Below the pieces are notes generated by a model. That model did no database searches and had not been told where the DNA came from. It saw nothing but the letters and a program-made list of their open reading frames with translations. Shown here piece by piece: positions 9,119 through 17,853 of a DNA stretch of 64,000 nt. The stretch is from Runella defluvii. Its GTDB lineage: Bacteria; Bacteroidota; Bacteroidia; Cytophagales; Spirosomataceae. Location of the stretch: contig NZ_JACIBY010000014.1 of NCBI RefSeq assembly GCF_014195535.1, positions 126,501 to 190,500 of the forward strand, given 5' to 3'. Positions within the stretch are counted from its first letter, which is position 1. Each line of letters opens with the position of its first letter. Made by a program: the position numbers and the translations under genes.

Positions 9119-9198
9119 GAAGTGAGCGTGATTCTCAAATCTCGCATATGTGTGTAAAGTGTGTGCAAGGGTTCTCAAACCCTTGCGGTTTTTGAAGA
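9119..9198. repeat. Hairpin-repeat cluster C (partial)
   Basis: A degraded gatt-CTCA-aatc hairpin, the linker catatgtgtgtaaagtgtg, then caagggtt-CTCA-aacccttg and cggtttttgaaga. It matches the second half of cluster B. Confidence 0.8.
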
Positions 9199-9218
9199 AA
9201 TTCCTTTATCGTTAATGA

Positions 9219-9331
9219 GGTTGTGAGCAACCCTTTCGTTGGGATTTGAGAATCCCAACGCACGTGAGTGAGCGGGATTCTCAAATCCCGCGTATGTGCG
9301 TAAGGTGTGTGCGAGGGTTCTCAAACCCTTG
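9219..9331. repeat. Hairpin-repeat cluster D (full module)
   Basis: Contains all modules in order: ggttg-TGAG-caacc, cgttgggatt-TGAG-aatcccaacg (10-bp stem), a cgcacgtgagtgag spacer, gcgggatt-CTCA-aatcccgc, the gtatgtgcgtaaggtgtg linker, and agggtt-CTCA-aaccct. Confidence 0.85.
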
Positions 9332-9378
9332 TTGCTGTTAAATATGTGCCTTAGGATTGGTTTAAGTGTTTTGCAAAG

Positions 9379-9540
9379 ATAGCGCGAGGCTCCCCCTCGT
9401 GCTGAGGATTGAAAGGCTTCCAGCCGACTGATGCAACAGTAAACTGCTAGTTTCATCGGGGTTGTGAGCAACCCCTCGTTGGGATTTGAGAATCCCAACG
9501 CACGCGACGCCCGTGTGTGAGCGGGATTCTCAAATCCCGC
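9379..9540. repeat. Long direct repeat, left copy (flanks yefM-yoeB)
   Basis: Begins atagcgcgaggctcc, continues through ttccagccgac and ctagtttcatcgggg, and ends with the TGAG/CTCA hairpins. The same succession occurs at 10154-10307 with scattered differences. The two copies bracket the toxin-antitoxin pair. Confidence 0.85.
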
Positions 9541-9602
9541 CGCTAGACAAGCGAAAAAAGATAGCCTGATTTTTTCATATTTTGCTTGTATTACACAAAA
9601 TA

Positions 9603-9632
9603 TGTACATAATATTGTACAACAAATGGTACA
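9603..9632 (+). promoter_or_regulatory. YefM-type operator: TGTACA cores spaced 12 bp
   Basis: Exact TGTACA cores lie at 9603-9608 and 9615-9620, with a one-mismatch copy (GGTACA) at 9627-9632, all 12 bp apart from start to start. The E. coli yefM-yoeB operator is known to use palindromes with TGTACA cores at this spacing, bound by YefM and the YefM-YoeB complex. The position directly in front of yefM supports autoregulation. Confidence 0.72.
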
Positions 9633-9636
9633 AAGT

Positions 9637-9891
9637 ATGATAACGGCAACTATTTCCGACTTTAGAAAAGATATCAAATCTTACCTTGATAAGGTAGTCC
9701 AGAATTTTGAAACATTAATCATTAATCGAGGTAAAGACGAGGGAATTGTCATTATGTCTTTAGAAGAATACAATTCGCTGATGGCTACTAGTCACGAATT
9801 ATCTTCTCGAAAAAATGAACGTAGGTTAGATTCTGCCATAGAAAAATTTAAAAATGGTAAATCATTTGCCAAAGACTTAACTGAGCTATGA
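9637..9891 (+). CDS. yefM: Antitoxin YefM (Phd/YefM family)
   Basis: 84 residues from the ATG at 9637, which gives the family's usual MITATISDFR start; an in-frame ATG at 9625 would add four residues and would itself overlap the operator. The N-terminal half has the Phd/YefM DNA-binding fold, including KSYLDKVVQNFETLIINRG and the VIMSLEEYNSL segment. The C-terminal part is the expected disordered toxin-wrapping tail. It overlaps the toxin gene by 4 bp (ATGA), so both are co-translated. YefM neutralises YoeB and represses the operon. Confidence 0.92.
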   Translation: MITATISDFRKDIKSYLDKVVQNFETLIINRGKDEGIVIMSLEEYNSLMATSHELSSRKNERRLDSAIEKFKNGKSFAKDLTEL

Positions 9892-10145
9892 AATATGTCT
9901 TTGTAGATGAATCTTGGGAAGATTATGTTTATTGGCAAAATACAGATAAAAAGAAGTTAAAAAGAATCAATGAACTCTTGAAAGATATTGCAAGAAATCC
10001 TTTTGATGGTATTGGTAAACCTGAACCATTAAAACACAAGTATTCTGGTTTCTGGTCAAGAAGAATTGATGAAGAGCATCGCTTAATTTACAGGTTCGAA
10101 AATGAAGAGATACATATTCTAAAATGTAGATTTCATTACGATTAA
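9888..10145 (+). CDS. yoeB: Toxin YoeB (ribosome-dependent mRNA endonuclease)
   Basis: 85 residues, full length for YoeB. Family marks include WEDYVYW near the N-terminus, KRINELLKDI, the GIGKPEPLKH segment, GFWSRRIDEEHRLIYR with the catalytic Glu/Arg region, and the C-terminal CRFHYD carrying the His-Tyr pair. YoeB binds the ribosomal A site and cuts mRNA at the codon in it when free of YefM. The start overlaps the yefM stop. The module sits between two long direct repeats, which suggests acquisition as a unit (inference). Confidence 0.95.
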   Translation: MKYVFVDESWEDYVYWQNTDKKKLKRINELLKDIARNPFDGIGKPEPLKHKYSGFWSRRIDEEHRLIYRFENEEIHILKCRFHYD

Positions 10146-10153
10146 AAACACGA

Positions 10154-10353
10154 ATAGCGCGAGGCTCCGCCTCGTGCTCAGGATTGGAAGACTTCCAGCC
10201 GACGGATGCAATAGTAAACCGCTAGTTTCATCGGGGTTGTGAGCAACCCTTTCGTTGGGATTTGAGAATCCCAACGCACGCGCGTGAGCGGGATTCTCAA
10301 ATCCCGCGTATGTGCGTAAAGTGTGTGCAAGGGTTCTCAAACCCTTGCGGTTT
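10154..10353. repeat. Long direct repeat, right copy, plus linker and CTCA hairpin
   Basis: Positions 10154-10307 match 9379-9540. Then follow the gtatgtgcgtaaagtgtg linker and caagggtt-CTCA-aacccttg, which match clusters B-D. It begins 9 bp after the yoeB stop and ends just before the aldehyde dehydrogenase stop at 10362. Confidence 0.85.
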
Positions 10354-10361
10354 GTTCCAGA

Positions 10362-11888
10362 CTAAAGCTCAAACTTTATCCCTTGCGCCAGCGGTAGCGT
10401 AGTACCGTAATTGATGGTATTGGTTTGGCGGCGCATGTAAGCTTTCCACGCATCCGAACCCGATTCGCGGCCACCGCCCGTTTCTTTTTCTCCCCCAAAA
10501 GCTCCTCCAATTTCTGCGCCCGAAGTTCCGATATTAACATTCGCAATACCGCAATCCGAACCTGCTTGGCTCAAAAATTGCTCCGCTTCGCGCAGATGTA
10601 AGGTGAAGATGGCCGACGAGAGTCCTTGAGGAACACCGTTTTGTAAGGCAATGGCTTCGTCAAGTGTTTTGTATTTGATTAAATAAAGAATCGGCGCAAA
10701 GGTTTCGTGTTGGACGACGGGCCAATGATTTTCGACCTCCGCAATGCAAGGCTTTACGTAACAACCCGAACCAAAATCGTCGCCCGATAAAACGCGAGGT
10801 TCTACGGCAAACGTCCCGCCCAAGGCCCCCACTTGCGCTACGGCCGACTGGTAACTTTGCACCGCAGCTTCGTCAATCAAAGGGCCCACGTGGTTATGAG
10901 CGTCCAACGGATTGCCAATGCGAAGCTGTCCGTAAGCTTTGACCAACTGATTCTTGACATCTTCGTAGATACTTTCGTGAATAATTAGGCGGCGAGTGGT
11001 GGTGCAACGCTGCCCTGCCGTGCCCACTGCCCCAAAAACAATGGCAGGAATGGCCAAGGGGAGGTCGGCATGTTGCGAAACGATGATGGCGTTGTTGCCA
11101 CCCAATTCTAACAAACTTCGTCCCAAACGCCCGCCTACTGCTTGCCCGACGGCTTTCCCCATACGCGTGCTACCTGTGGCCGATACGAGAGGAATGCGCT
11201 CGTCGTGCGAGAGCCATTCGCCCACTTCGCGACCACCCACAATCAGCCCCGAAACTCCTTCGGGTACGTCATTGGATTTCAATACCTCCTGAATAATATG
11301 CTGACAAGCAATGGCCGTCAAAGGCGTTTTTTCAGACGGTTTCCACACGCAGACATCGCCGCAGACCCAGGCCAGCATGGTATTCCACGACCAAACGGCT
11401 ACGGGAAAATTGAAGGCTGAAATAATGCCGACAATGCCGATGGGATGCCATTGCTCATACATGCGGTGCGAAGGGCGTTCGCTGTGCATCGTCAGGCCGT
11501 ATAACTGGCGTGAAAGCCCCACGGCAAAGTCGCAGATGTCGATGATTTCTTGTACTTCGCCAAGTCCTTCTTGGAGGCTTTTCCCCATTTCGTAGCTGAC
11601 GAGTGTTCCTAATTCGGTTTTGTATTTTCTAAACTGTTCGCCCATTTGGCGCACAATATCGCCGCGTTTTGGCGCGGGAACAAGTCGCCACGTTTTAAAA
11701 GCTTCTTGGGCTTGTCCTACGACGGTGTCGTAGTCTTGGCGATTTGCAGATTGTACTTTTCCAATAAGTTTACCATCCACGGGTGAGTACGAAGCGATTT
11801 CTTCGCCTTGGCCCGCCCACGTGGCTAATCCCGTACTGATACCATGATTTGATTCCGCGATGCGGAGTTTGTTAAGAATGTCTTGCAT
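10362..11888 (-). CDS. ALDH7-type aldehyde dehydrogenase (aminoadipate-semialdehyde dehydrogenase-like)
   Basis: 508 residues. ALDH hallmarks are in place: Asn160 in SAFNFP, Glu261 in LELGGNN, and catalytic Cys295 in GQRCTTTRR. The wording [11 protein letters not shown], the N-terminal start and the C-terminal [16 protein letters not shown] fit the antiquitin (ALDH7) group, which oxidises alpha-aminoadipate semialdehyde in lysine breakdown with NAD+. No lysine-catabolic partner is adjacent. An AraC-family regulator lies 74 bp upstream on the same strand and may control it. Confidence 0.88.
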   Translation of the reverse strand: MQDILNKLRIAESNHGISTGLATWAGQGEEIASYSPVDGKLIGKVQSANRQDYDTVVGQAQEAFKTWRLVPAPKRGDIVRQMGEQFRKYKTELGTLVSYEMGKSLQEGLGEVQEIIDICDFAVGLSRQLYGLTMHSERPSHRMYEQWHPIGIVGIISAFNFPVAVWSWNTMLAWVCGDVCVWKPSEKTPLTAIACQHIIQEVLKSNDVPEGVSGLIVGGREVGEWLSHDERIPLVSATGSTRMGKAVGQAVGGRLGRSLLELGGNNAIIVSQHADLPLAIPAIVFGAVGTAGQRCTTTRRLIIHESIYEDVKNQLVKAYGQLRIGNPLDAHNHVGPLIDEAAVQSYQSAVAQVGALGGTFAVEPRVLSGDDFGSGCYVKPCIAEVENHWPVVQHETFAPILYLIKYKTLDEAIALQNGVPQGLSSAIFTLHLREAEQFLSQAGSDCGIANVNIGTSGAEIGGAFGGEKETGGGRESGSDAWKAYMRRQTNTINYGTTLPLAQGIKFEL

Positions 11889-11962
11889 GTAAGTTAAGGC
11901 CGTCGAAACGGTTGATTTTTGGATGATTGATGAAGTTTCTGAAGCAAATGTACAATAATTTA

Positions 11963-12814
11963 CTATTGAAGTAGCGTCTTTCGATACACCGAAGGACTCT
12001 GATTTTTGTGGGCTTTGAAGACGCGATTAAAATACGCAATGTTGCCAAAACCACATTCAAAACTCACGTCGGTAATGCTTTTATCAGTAGCCAACAAACG
12101 ACAGGCTTGATTGACACGGTATTGGTTCATAAAATCGGTAAAAGTAAGGTTCATCATTTTTTTGAAATAATGACAAAACGAAGGAACGGCCAAGTGAGCT
12201 ACCGAGGCTACTTCTTGAATATCAACGGGTTTTTGGTAATTTTCTTCTACGTATTTGAGAATACGATTCAGCCGTGCTTCGTCTTTGGAATTAATTTCGA
12301 GTTTCAGTCCTTCCATGTTTAGAAGCGAGTAGTCTTGCGTATGCGCCAGCAAGTGCAAGATTTGAATAAGCTCCATCAACCGCTCAAAAGGGGATAACGT
12401 AAGGAGTTTTTTGAGCCGTTTTTGGATTTTGATTTTTGTCTCTCCGTGAAAACATACGCCTTGCTTCGACCGAGCAAACAACTGACGAATGGGCGTCATT
12501 TCGGGCATTTCTAAAAACTGTTCGCCCCAAAAATTTTCTTTCAACTGCACCACGATTTCTTCGTGTGGCCCGATGGCTTCTTGACCAAAACCTGAATGCG
12601 GGAGGTTGGGGCCGATGAACACCAAGTCGCCGTCGTCGTATTGGCTGACGTGCGTCCCCACGTGCCGCCGTCCCGAACCGCCAAAAACACTGACGATTTC
12701 GTACTCGGGATGATAGTGGTATTGCCAACGAAAAAGCTCAGGCAAAACAACGTTGTGAATGATTCGGAAAGAGCTGCCCTCGTCGGGTTGGACAATTTCG
12801 TATTCAGTTTTCAT
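11963..12814 (-). CDS. AraC-family transcriptional regulator
   Basis: 283 residues. The N-terminal part is a cupin-like sensor (HYHPEYEI at 33-40, [12 protein letters not shown] at 62-73). The C-terminal part (about 182-283) has the double helix-turn-helix: [20 protein letters not shown] as the first HTH, and [22 protein letters not shown] with the following QSPSVYRK as the second. Such proteins usually activate sugar-use genes. It is divergent from the MFS-trehalase pair and upstream of the aldehyde dehydrogenase, so either could be its target. Confidence 0.92.
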   Translation of the reverse strand: MKTEYEIVQPDEGSSFRIIHNVVLPELFRWQYHYHPEYEIVSVFGGSGRRHVGTHVSQYDDGDLVFIGPNLPHSGFGQEAIGPHEEIVVQLKENFWGEQFLEMPEMTPIRQLFARSKQGVCFHGETKIKIQKRLKKLLTLSPFERLMELIQILHLLAHTQDYSLLNMEGLKLEINSKDEARLNRILKYVEENYQKPVDIQEVASVAHLAVPSFCHYFKKMMNLTFTDFMNQYRVNQACRLLATDKSITDVSFECGFGNIAYFNRVFKAHKNQSPSVYRKTLLQ

Positions 12815-12959
12815 ACCCTGTGTTAAGCTATTTTTGGTAAAAATAAGGAAAAGATTCTTAATACAGGATAAAAACTGAACAATACAAGTTTATTTTTTTA
12901 CCAAAAAAAAGTTGAATTTTGTTGTGAAAAAATTGGACTTGGCTTTATCTCACTCACCT

Positions 12960-13046
12960 ATGATGAAAGGGGAGCGCTTTCAACCGCTCCCCTTCCTTTT
13001 TCCCACCGATTTTCGTTCTATTGTCGCTCGACCCTTAAACGTCTAA
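12960..13046 (+). other. Candidate leader peptide ORF (28 codons) with embedded hairpin
   Basis: An ATG-ATG-AAA start, 28 sense codons and a TAA stop end 18 bp before the MFS start. The hairpin at 12967-12994 lies within its first codons. There is no independent coding evidence; it is recorded because the arrangement resembles a translated leader. Confidence 0.25.
12967..12999 (+). terminator. GC-rich hairpin with T-run upstream of the MFS gene
   Basis: Perfect 10-bp arms aaggggagcg (12967-12976) and cgctcccctt (12985-12994), 8-nt loop, followed by cctttttc. It lies between divergent genes, so there is no upstream gene for it to terminate; a leader terminator/attenuator for the MFS-trehalase transcript or the end of a small RNA are possible. 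Confidence 0.5.
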
Positions 13047-13064
13047 CCATAACCAATTCTCTAA

Positions 13065-14324
13065 ATGCAATCGTACTGGAAAGTTAAGCTGTCGATTTTT
13101 CTAAATTATTTCGTTTTTGCCATTTTGCTCAATAGCGTAGGAACGGTGATTTTGCAAGTTCAACGCACCTACGGCGTCTCCGAAACTTCTGCCTCGGTGC
13201 TCGAAGCTTTCAAAGATTTGACCATTGCGGCCGTATCATTTATAGTTGCTTCTTATATCAACCGATTGGGATACAAACGTGCCATGTTGATTGCCTTGGG
13301 TGGCAATGCGTTGATTTGTTTTTTAATGCCTACCATTCATTCGTTTGGAATGACCAAACTCCTTTTTGCCGTTGCAGGTGCGGGTTTTGCGCTCATCAAA
13401 GTGTCGGTCTATGGTACGATTGGCTTGGTGACGGCGGATAAAAAAGAGCATATCAGTCTCATGAATTTCATTGAGTCTTTCTTTATGATTGGGATATTAA
13501 CTGGCTACTTTATTTTTACCAGTTTTATGGACGAATCCACTCCCACGGCTTGGCTCAATGTGTATTATATGCTCGGAGGCATTGCGTTGGTGGCTTTCTT
13601 GCTTCTCCTAACCACTCCTCTGGATGAGTCATCGTTAAAGGTCGATAGCAGTAAGCCCGTTTTTGAAGATTTTGCCGAAATGCTCCGCTTGGTCATTTTG
13701 CCTTTGGTGTTGGTGTTTGTGATATGCGCGTTTACCTACGTTTTGATTGAGCAAAGCATCATGAGTTGGCTACCGACTTTTAATAATAAAGTGCTAAAAC
13801 TACCCGCAACTTTGAGCATTCAAATGGCTAGTTTATTGGCAATTGCGACGGCACTGGGTCGTTTTTTGGCGGGTGTTGTGTTAAAAAGACTCAACTGGAT
13901 GGTGGTGCTGGTTGGCTGCTTGGTGATTTCGGCGGGCTTGGTACTGATTGCCCTACCGCTGGCAGAAGGGGTAGATACGTCAGCCGTGACAGGCTGGGGA
14001 AATGCGCCCGTGGCGGCATTCATTTTTCCAATGATTGGGTTGTTTTTAGCACCTATTTACCCTGCCATTAATTCGCTTATTCTGAGCTCATTACCCGTCA
14101 AACAGCACGGAATTATGTCGGGACTGATTGTGATTTTTTCGGCATTGGGTGGAACAACGGGTTCACTCATAACGGGTTATGTATTTGAACATTATGGGGG
14201 ACAAACGGCTTTCTATTTTTCACTTTTACCCATCAGCATTTTGACCGTCGCGCTGTTTTTCTTTAGCCGCCTACAAGGCTCAAATAGCTCCGTTGATATT
14301 AGCGGTGCGGGAGCAGGACATTGA
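13065..14324 (+). CDS. MFS transporter, probably for trehalose or another sugar
   Basis: 419 residues with about 12 hydrophobic segments and the pseudo-twofold MFS layout. The first half contains the loop NRLGYKRAML between helices 2 and 3, the usual place of the MFS motif A. The gene is followed after 74 bp by a cytoplasmic trehalase on the same strand, so uptake of trehalose or a related disaccharide is the best inference. The family itself is too broad to give the substrate from sequence. A hairpin with partial mismatch (14325-14356) separates the two genes. Confidence 0.85.
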   Translation: MQSYWKVKLSIFLNYFVFAILLNSVGTVILQVQRTYGVSETSASVLEAFKDLTIAAVSFIVASYINRLGYKRAMLIALGGNALICFLMPTIHSFGMTKLLFAVAGAGFALIKVSVYGTIGLVTADKKEHISLMNFIESFFMIGILTGYFIFTSFMDESTPTAWLNVYYMLGGIALVAFLLLLTTPLDESSLKVDSSKPVFEDFAEMLRLVILPLVLVFVICAFTYVLIEQSIMSWLPTFNNKVLKLPATLSIQMASLLAIATALGRFLAGVVLKRLNWMVVLVGCLVISAGLVLIALPLAEGVDTSAVTGWGNAPVAAFIFPMIGLFLAPIYPAINSLILSSLPVKQHGIMSGLIVIFSALGGTTGSLITGYVFEHYGGQTAFYFSLLPISILTVALFFFSRLQGSNSSVDISGAGAGH

Positions 14325-14356
14325 ACTTCTCGAAAGTTTAAAACTTTCGGGAAGTT
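14325..14356. repeat. Inverted repeat of the cgaaagtttaaactttcg family
   Basis: Arms 14325-14340 and 14341-14356 with one mismatch. The same core (cccgaaagttt / aaactttcggg) is found at 32611-32654 and a variant at 38521-38550, so it is a dispersed element. It sits between MFS and trehalase within one apparent transcript. Confidence 0.7.
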
Positions 14357-14398
14357 TTAGGGCGGAAGTTTCAGAATATACCAAAATAACGTTGTAAG

Positions 14399-15910
14399 AT
14401 GACTATTTCAGAAGCACAAAAATCAGGTTTTTTGCTGGCCGAATCATTGGGCGACTTATACGAAGATGTCCAACAAAGTGCGCTATTTTCGGACTCTAAA
14501 ACGTTTATGGATGCCGTAGCTCAACAACCTATCGGAGAGATTGTTGAGGCGTATTTGGTTCAAAAACAGACGCCTTCGTTCGATTTAGCCAGTTTTGTAA
14601 CGGCGCATTTTTTGCTTCCTACTGAGCAGCCAACGGGGTATTATAACGACGCTTCCAAACCCATCAAACAGCACATCGAAGACCTGTGGACGGTTTTGAC
14701 ACGACAGCCGCAAGATACGGGCGGAACCTTAATTCCGTTGCCTTATTCGTATGTTGTGCCTGGCGGACGCTTTCGAGAGGTATATTATTGGGATTCGTAT
14801 TTTACCATGTTGGGCTTGCAAGTCTCAAAGCGGACAGATTTGATTGAGGCGATGGTCAATAATTTTGCGTATCTGATTGATCACGTGGGTTTTATTCCCA
14901 ACGGTAACCGAACGTATTACCTTGGGCGTTCGCAGCCGCCGTTTTTTGCGTTGATGGTTTCGTTGCTGGCCGAAGAAATAGGGGAGGAAGTGTGGAAACG
15001 TTATTTGCCGCAACTGGAGAAAGAATATTCGTTTTGGATGAAGGAAGAAAATGAGGAAGTTGAGGCAAGTTTTCGGCGAATAATCTTACCAAACGGTGCC
15101 GTGCTGAATCGTTATTGGGACGACAATGCCCTGCCCCGCCCCGAAGCTTACAAAGAGGATGTTGAATTGGCGCATGAAGCGTCTCATTCTTCGCCTGAAA
15201 CAGTGTATCGGCACGTTCGCGCGGCGGCCGAATCGGGTTGGGATTTTAGCAGCCGTTGGTTTACAGAAGGCCAATCCATGACGACCATTCATACCACCGA
15301 TTTGCTCCCCGTTGACCTGAATTGCCTTCTTTTATTTTTAGAACAATCGCTTGAACGGGCTTATCGGTTGCAAAATAACCTTGTCAAAGCGGAGGAACTA
15401 GCGGGATTAGCATCGCAACGAGCAGCCGCCATCCAAACGTATTGTTGGGATGCTTCGCAGGTATTTTATGTGGATTATAATTGGGTAGAACAAGTCCCTT
15501 CCCCAAATTTGACCTTGGCTGCTACCTTTCCGTTGTTTTTTGGGGTGGCTACTCCCGAACAGGCGAAATGGGTAGCGAGTCAATTAGAAGAAAAATTCTT
15601 AAAAACAGGAGGTTTAATCACCACTTTACAAACCACTCCTCAGCAGTGGGATGCTCCCAATGGCTGGGCCCCTTTGCAATGGATGGCATACGCTGGAGCA
15701 AAACGCTACGGCCTTACCGATGTCGCCGATAAGATTGCGCAAAATTGGACAAAAAACTGTGAGTCATACTACCAAAAAACGGGCAAACTCATGGAAAAAT
15801 ACAACGTTCAAACGGACGAGCTATCGGCCCAAGGAGGTGAGTACCCCAACCAAGACGGATTCGGATGGACCAATGGGGTGTATCTAAAAATGAAGCAGGA
15901 GCTAGGTTAG
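14399..15910 (+). CDS. Alpha,alpha-trehalase (GH37), cytoplasmic
   Basis: 503 residues. Both trehalase signatures are present: PGGRFREVYYWDSYF at 121-135 and QWDAPNGWAPLQW near residue 420. The YPNQDGFGWTNGVYL end is also typical. There is no signal peptide, so it resembles TreF rather than periplasmic TreA. It splits imported trehalose into two glucose molecules, in keeping with the MFS transporter just upstream. It is convergent with the secreted GH13 enzyme. Confidence 0.95.
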   Translation: MTISEAQKSGFLLAESLGDLYEDVQQSALFSDSKTFMDAVAQQPIGEIVEAYLVQKQTPSFDLASFVTAHFLLPTEQPTGYYNDASKPIKQHIEDLWTVLTRQPQDTGGTLIPLPYSYVVPGGRFREVYYWDSYFTMLGLQVSKRTDLIEAMVNNFAYLIDHVGFIPNGNRTYYLGRSQPPFFALMVSLLAEEIGEEVWKRYLPQLEKEYSFWMKEENEEVEASFRRIILPNGAVLNRYWDDNALPRPEAYKEDVELAHEASHSSPETVYRHVRAAAESGWDFSSRWFTEGQSMTTIHTTDLLPVDLNCLLLFLEQSLERAYRLQNNLVKAEELAGLASQRAAAIQTYCWDASQVFYVDYNWVEQVPSPNLTLAATFPLFFGVATPEQAKWVASQLEEKFLKTGGLITTLQTTPQQWDAPNGWAPLQWMAYAGAKRYGLTDVADKIAQNWTKNCESYYQKTGKLMEKYNVQTDELSAQGGEYPNQDGFGWTNGVYLKMKQELG

Positions 15911-15943
15911 ACTTTCCAAGTTTTCAAAACTTGGAAAGTCTAA
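15907..15943. terminator. Bidirectional hairpin between convergent genes
   Basis: Arms 15907-15924 and 15926-15943 are perfect 18-bp reverse complements (core ctttccaagtttt) with a one-base centre. It overlaps the trehalase stop codon and precedes the GH13 stop at 15973. There is no strong T-run, so termination is inferred from position and stem strength. Confidence 0.55.
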
Positions 15944-15972
15944 TCGTCAGCATTTATAAAGCCGAGGGACTT

Positions 15973-17787
15973 TTATTTCGCTTTTTTGATTTCAAAAATC
16001 CTTACGCTGTTGGGAGCCATCTCTACCGAAACACCTTTTTGAGCTTCTATTGTGAGCGTTTCGGGGTGCATAAAGATTTCTTTTAATGTATAATTCCCCG
16101 TCGCCGAAAGTCCCATCGTTTCCCACGCGTGGGTGGGTAGTTGAATGGTTGCTTTTGCGCCTTGTTGTAAATCAAAGTTGCAGACAATCAAGAGTTTTTG
16201 TTTGTCGGTATGGCGCAAGTAGGTGTACATTTTGGCGCTGTTGTAACCCGCAGTTTGACCGTTAGCGTATTGCAAATCATAAAACGCACCGTTTTGAATC
16301 GCGTCTGAAGTGTTGGTCAGTTTTAGTAAATCTTGGTAAAACTTGCGCAGCGTTTTTTGGTCGGGCGAAAGTTTTCCTCCGTCAAATTTTCCACCGTTGA
16401 CCCACGCTTGGTATTCGGGTACGCCCCAATAGTCAAACATCGTTGTGCGTCCATCTTCCCCCGAAAAACCTTCGGCTACCGTTGGGGTAACACCTACTTC
16501 TTGGCCAAAATAAAGCATCAACGGCCCCGTGTGGAGCGTAGCCGAAACAACCATGGCAGGAATGGCGTAAAATGGATTTTTGGCAAAATAGGTGGAAGCA
16601 ATGCGGTGTTCGTCGTGGTTTTCGAGGAAACGAAGCATTCGATTGCTAAAATTCCCCGATTCGTTTTGCCAAACGCGCGTGATGTCGCCCGTATGTCCGT
16701 GACCTTCCATCAAACGGCGGAGCGAGTCGTACAGACCTACTTTGTCGTAGAGATAGTCAAATTTTCCGTTGAAAAGGTAATTGTGGTATTCGGCAGGATT
16801 GTAGATTTCGGCGATGAAGATTTGATTTGGATACACCTTTTTTACTTCAGGAATCACCCATCCCCAAAACTCAAAAGGCACCATTTCGGCCATGTCGCAC
16901 CGAAAACCATCGACGCCCTTTTGCGCCCAATACAGCAAAATATCTCGCATCTTGAGCCAAGTGCTCGGAATCGGGTCAAAGTGCTTTTGGCGGCCGTTGA
17001 GGTAATCAACCCCATAGTTCAATTTAATGGTTTCAAACCAGTCGTTGATGCTAGGTTTTGCTGCAAAAACGTCGTTTCCAGTCGCTTTGGCGGGATTTTC
17101 GGCATACGGAAATGCTTCAACCCCTGGTGGAATTGGAACGTTGTCGGGTACTTGAAACGCTTGATTGGGGAGGTAATAAAAGTTGTTTTGAGGGTCAAAA
17201 GGAACGTTTTTGTTGTCATCTTCCCCAAAATCTTTGACACCTTGGGGCTTCATATCCGAATGATACTGCCGCGCAACGTGGTTGGGGACGCAATCGATAA
17301 TTACCTTCAAGTTGGCTTTGTGTGACCGCTCGACGAGGGCTTCAAACTCCTTCATACGATTTGGGACATCAACGGCTAAATCAGGATTGACGTCGTAGTA
17401 ATCCTTGATGGCGTAGGGCGAACCCGCAATTCCTTTGACCACGTACGGGTTATCTTTTGGGATGCCAAAAGCGGAATAATCAGTCATGGTAGCGTGCTCA
17501 ATGACGCCCGTGAACCAAACGTGTGAAATGCCGAACTTTTTGAGCGAAGTGAGGGCTTTGTCGGTAATGTCGTTGAATTTACCAACGCCGTTTTCGTCGC
17601 GACTTCCGTAAAATTTGTTGGTGGTTTTTAGGTTGCCAAAGAGGCGCGTGTAAATTTGATAAACTACAATTTTGTCAGAGGTGGGTAAAGACATACGCGG
17701 TGAAAATTTAGGTGAAGGCTGGGCAAGTGATTGAAAAGTTGATGCTACAGCAACCACCCCCAAGATGGTTTTGGTGAGTGCTTTCAT
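15973..17787 (-). CDS. Secreted GH13 alpha-amylase-family glycosidase
   Basis: 604 residues with an N-terminal signal peptide (about 1-22, ending SLAQ). The GH13 conserved regions are visible: DCVPNH at 165-170, GFRCDMAEM with nucleophile Asp298, AEIYNPAEY with general acid Glu327, and ENHDEHR with the third catalytic Asp near residue 400. The C-terminal beta-domain ends MAPNSVRIFEIKKAK. GH13 enzymes act on alpha-glucans, maltose or trehalose derivatives. Location next to trehalase and a glucoside-type transporter suggests alpha-glucoside use; exact specificity is not clear. Confidence 0.92.
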   Translation of the reverse strand: MKALTKTILGVVAVASTFQSLAQPSPKFSPRMSLPTSDKIVVYQIYTRLFGNLKTTNKFYGSRDENGVGKFNDITDKALTSLKKFGISHVWFTGVIEHATMTDYSAFGIPKDNPYVVKGIAGSPYAIKDYYDVNPDLAVDVPNRMKEFEALVERSHKANLKVIIDCVPNHVARQYHSDMKPQGVKDFGEDDNKNVPFDPQNNFYYLPNQAFQVPDNVPIPPGVEAFPYAENPAKATGNDVFAAKPSINDWFETIKLNYGVDYLNGRQKHFDPIPSTWLKMRDILLYWAQKGVDGFRCDMAEMVPFEFWGWVIPEVKKVYPNQIFIAEIYNPAEYHNYLFNGKFDYLYDKVGLYDSLRRLMEGHGHTGDITRVWQNESGNFSNRMLRFLENHDEHRIASTYFAKNPFYAIPAMVVSATLHTGPLMLYFGQEVGVTPTVAEGFSGEDGRTTMFDYWGVPEYQAWVNGGKFDGGKLSPDQKTLRKFYQDLLKLTNTSDAIQNGAFYDLQYANGQTAGYNSAKMYTYLRHTDKQKLLIVCNFDLQQGAKATIQLPTHAWETMGLSATGNYTLKEIFMHPETLTIEAQKGVSVEMAPNSVRIFEIKKAK

Positions 17788-17853
17788 TGATCATAGGTTA
17801 GTTAAAAAAAGGTTCTTTTTTCAAAAATAGGCGGATTAGCGCATATTTGCAAG

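Larger units (their letters stand above)
9013..9636. other. Repeat-rich intergenic region
   Basis: A gap of about 620 bp holding clusters C, D and E, and then the yefM-yoeB operator. Apparent open frames here (for example 9175-9633, minus strand) are translations of the repeats and are not genes. Confidence 0.7.

Noticed and set aside
9175-9633. 152-residue open frame on the minus strand with repeated GFENPAH/LGFSNPNE words
   Set aside because: It is a translation of the hairpin-repeat clusters; the repeated peptide words come from DNA palindromes, and no start signal or family match is seen.
9379-10353. Composite transposon around yefM-yoeB
   Set aside because: The flanking repeats have no transposase gene, terminal inverted repeats or visible target duplications.
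14876-14895. CACGTG in the trehalase gene as a parS site
   Set aside because: The flanks do not match the TGTTnCACGTGnAACA consensus and it lies in coding sequence for ordinary codons.
16333-17325. 330-residue open frame opposite the GH13 gene
   Set aside because: Antisense shadow of a clear catalytic gene; composition is typical of complementary-strand translation.
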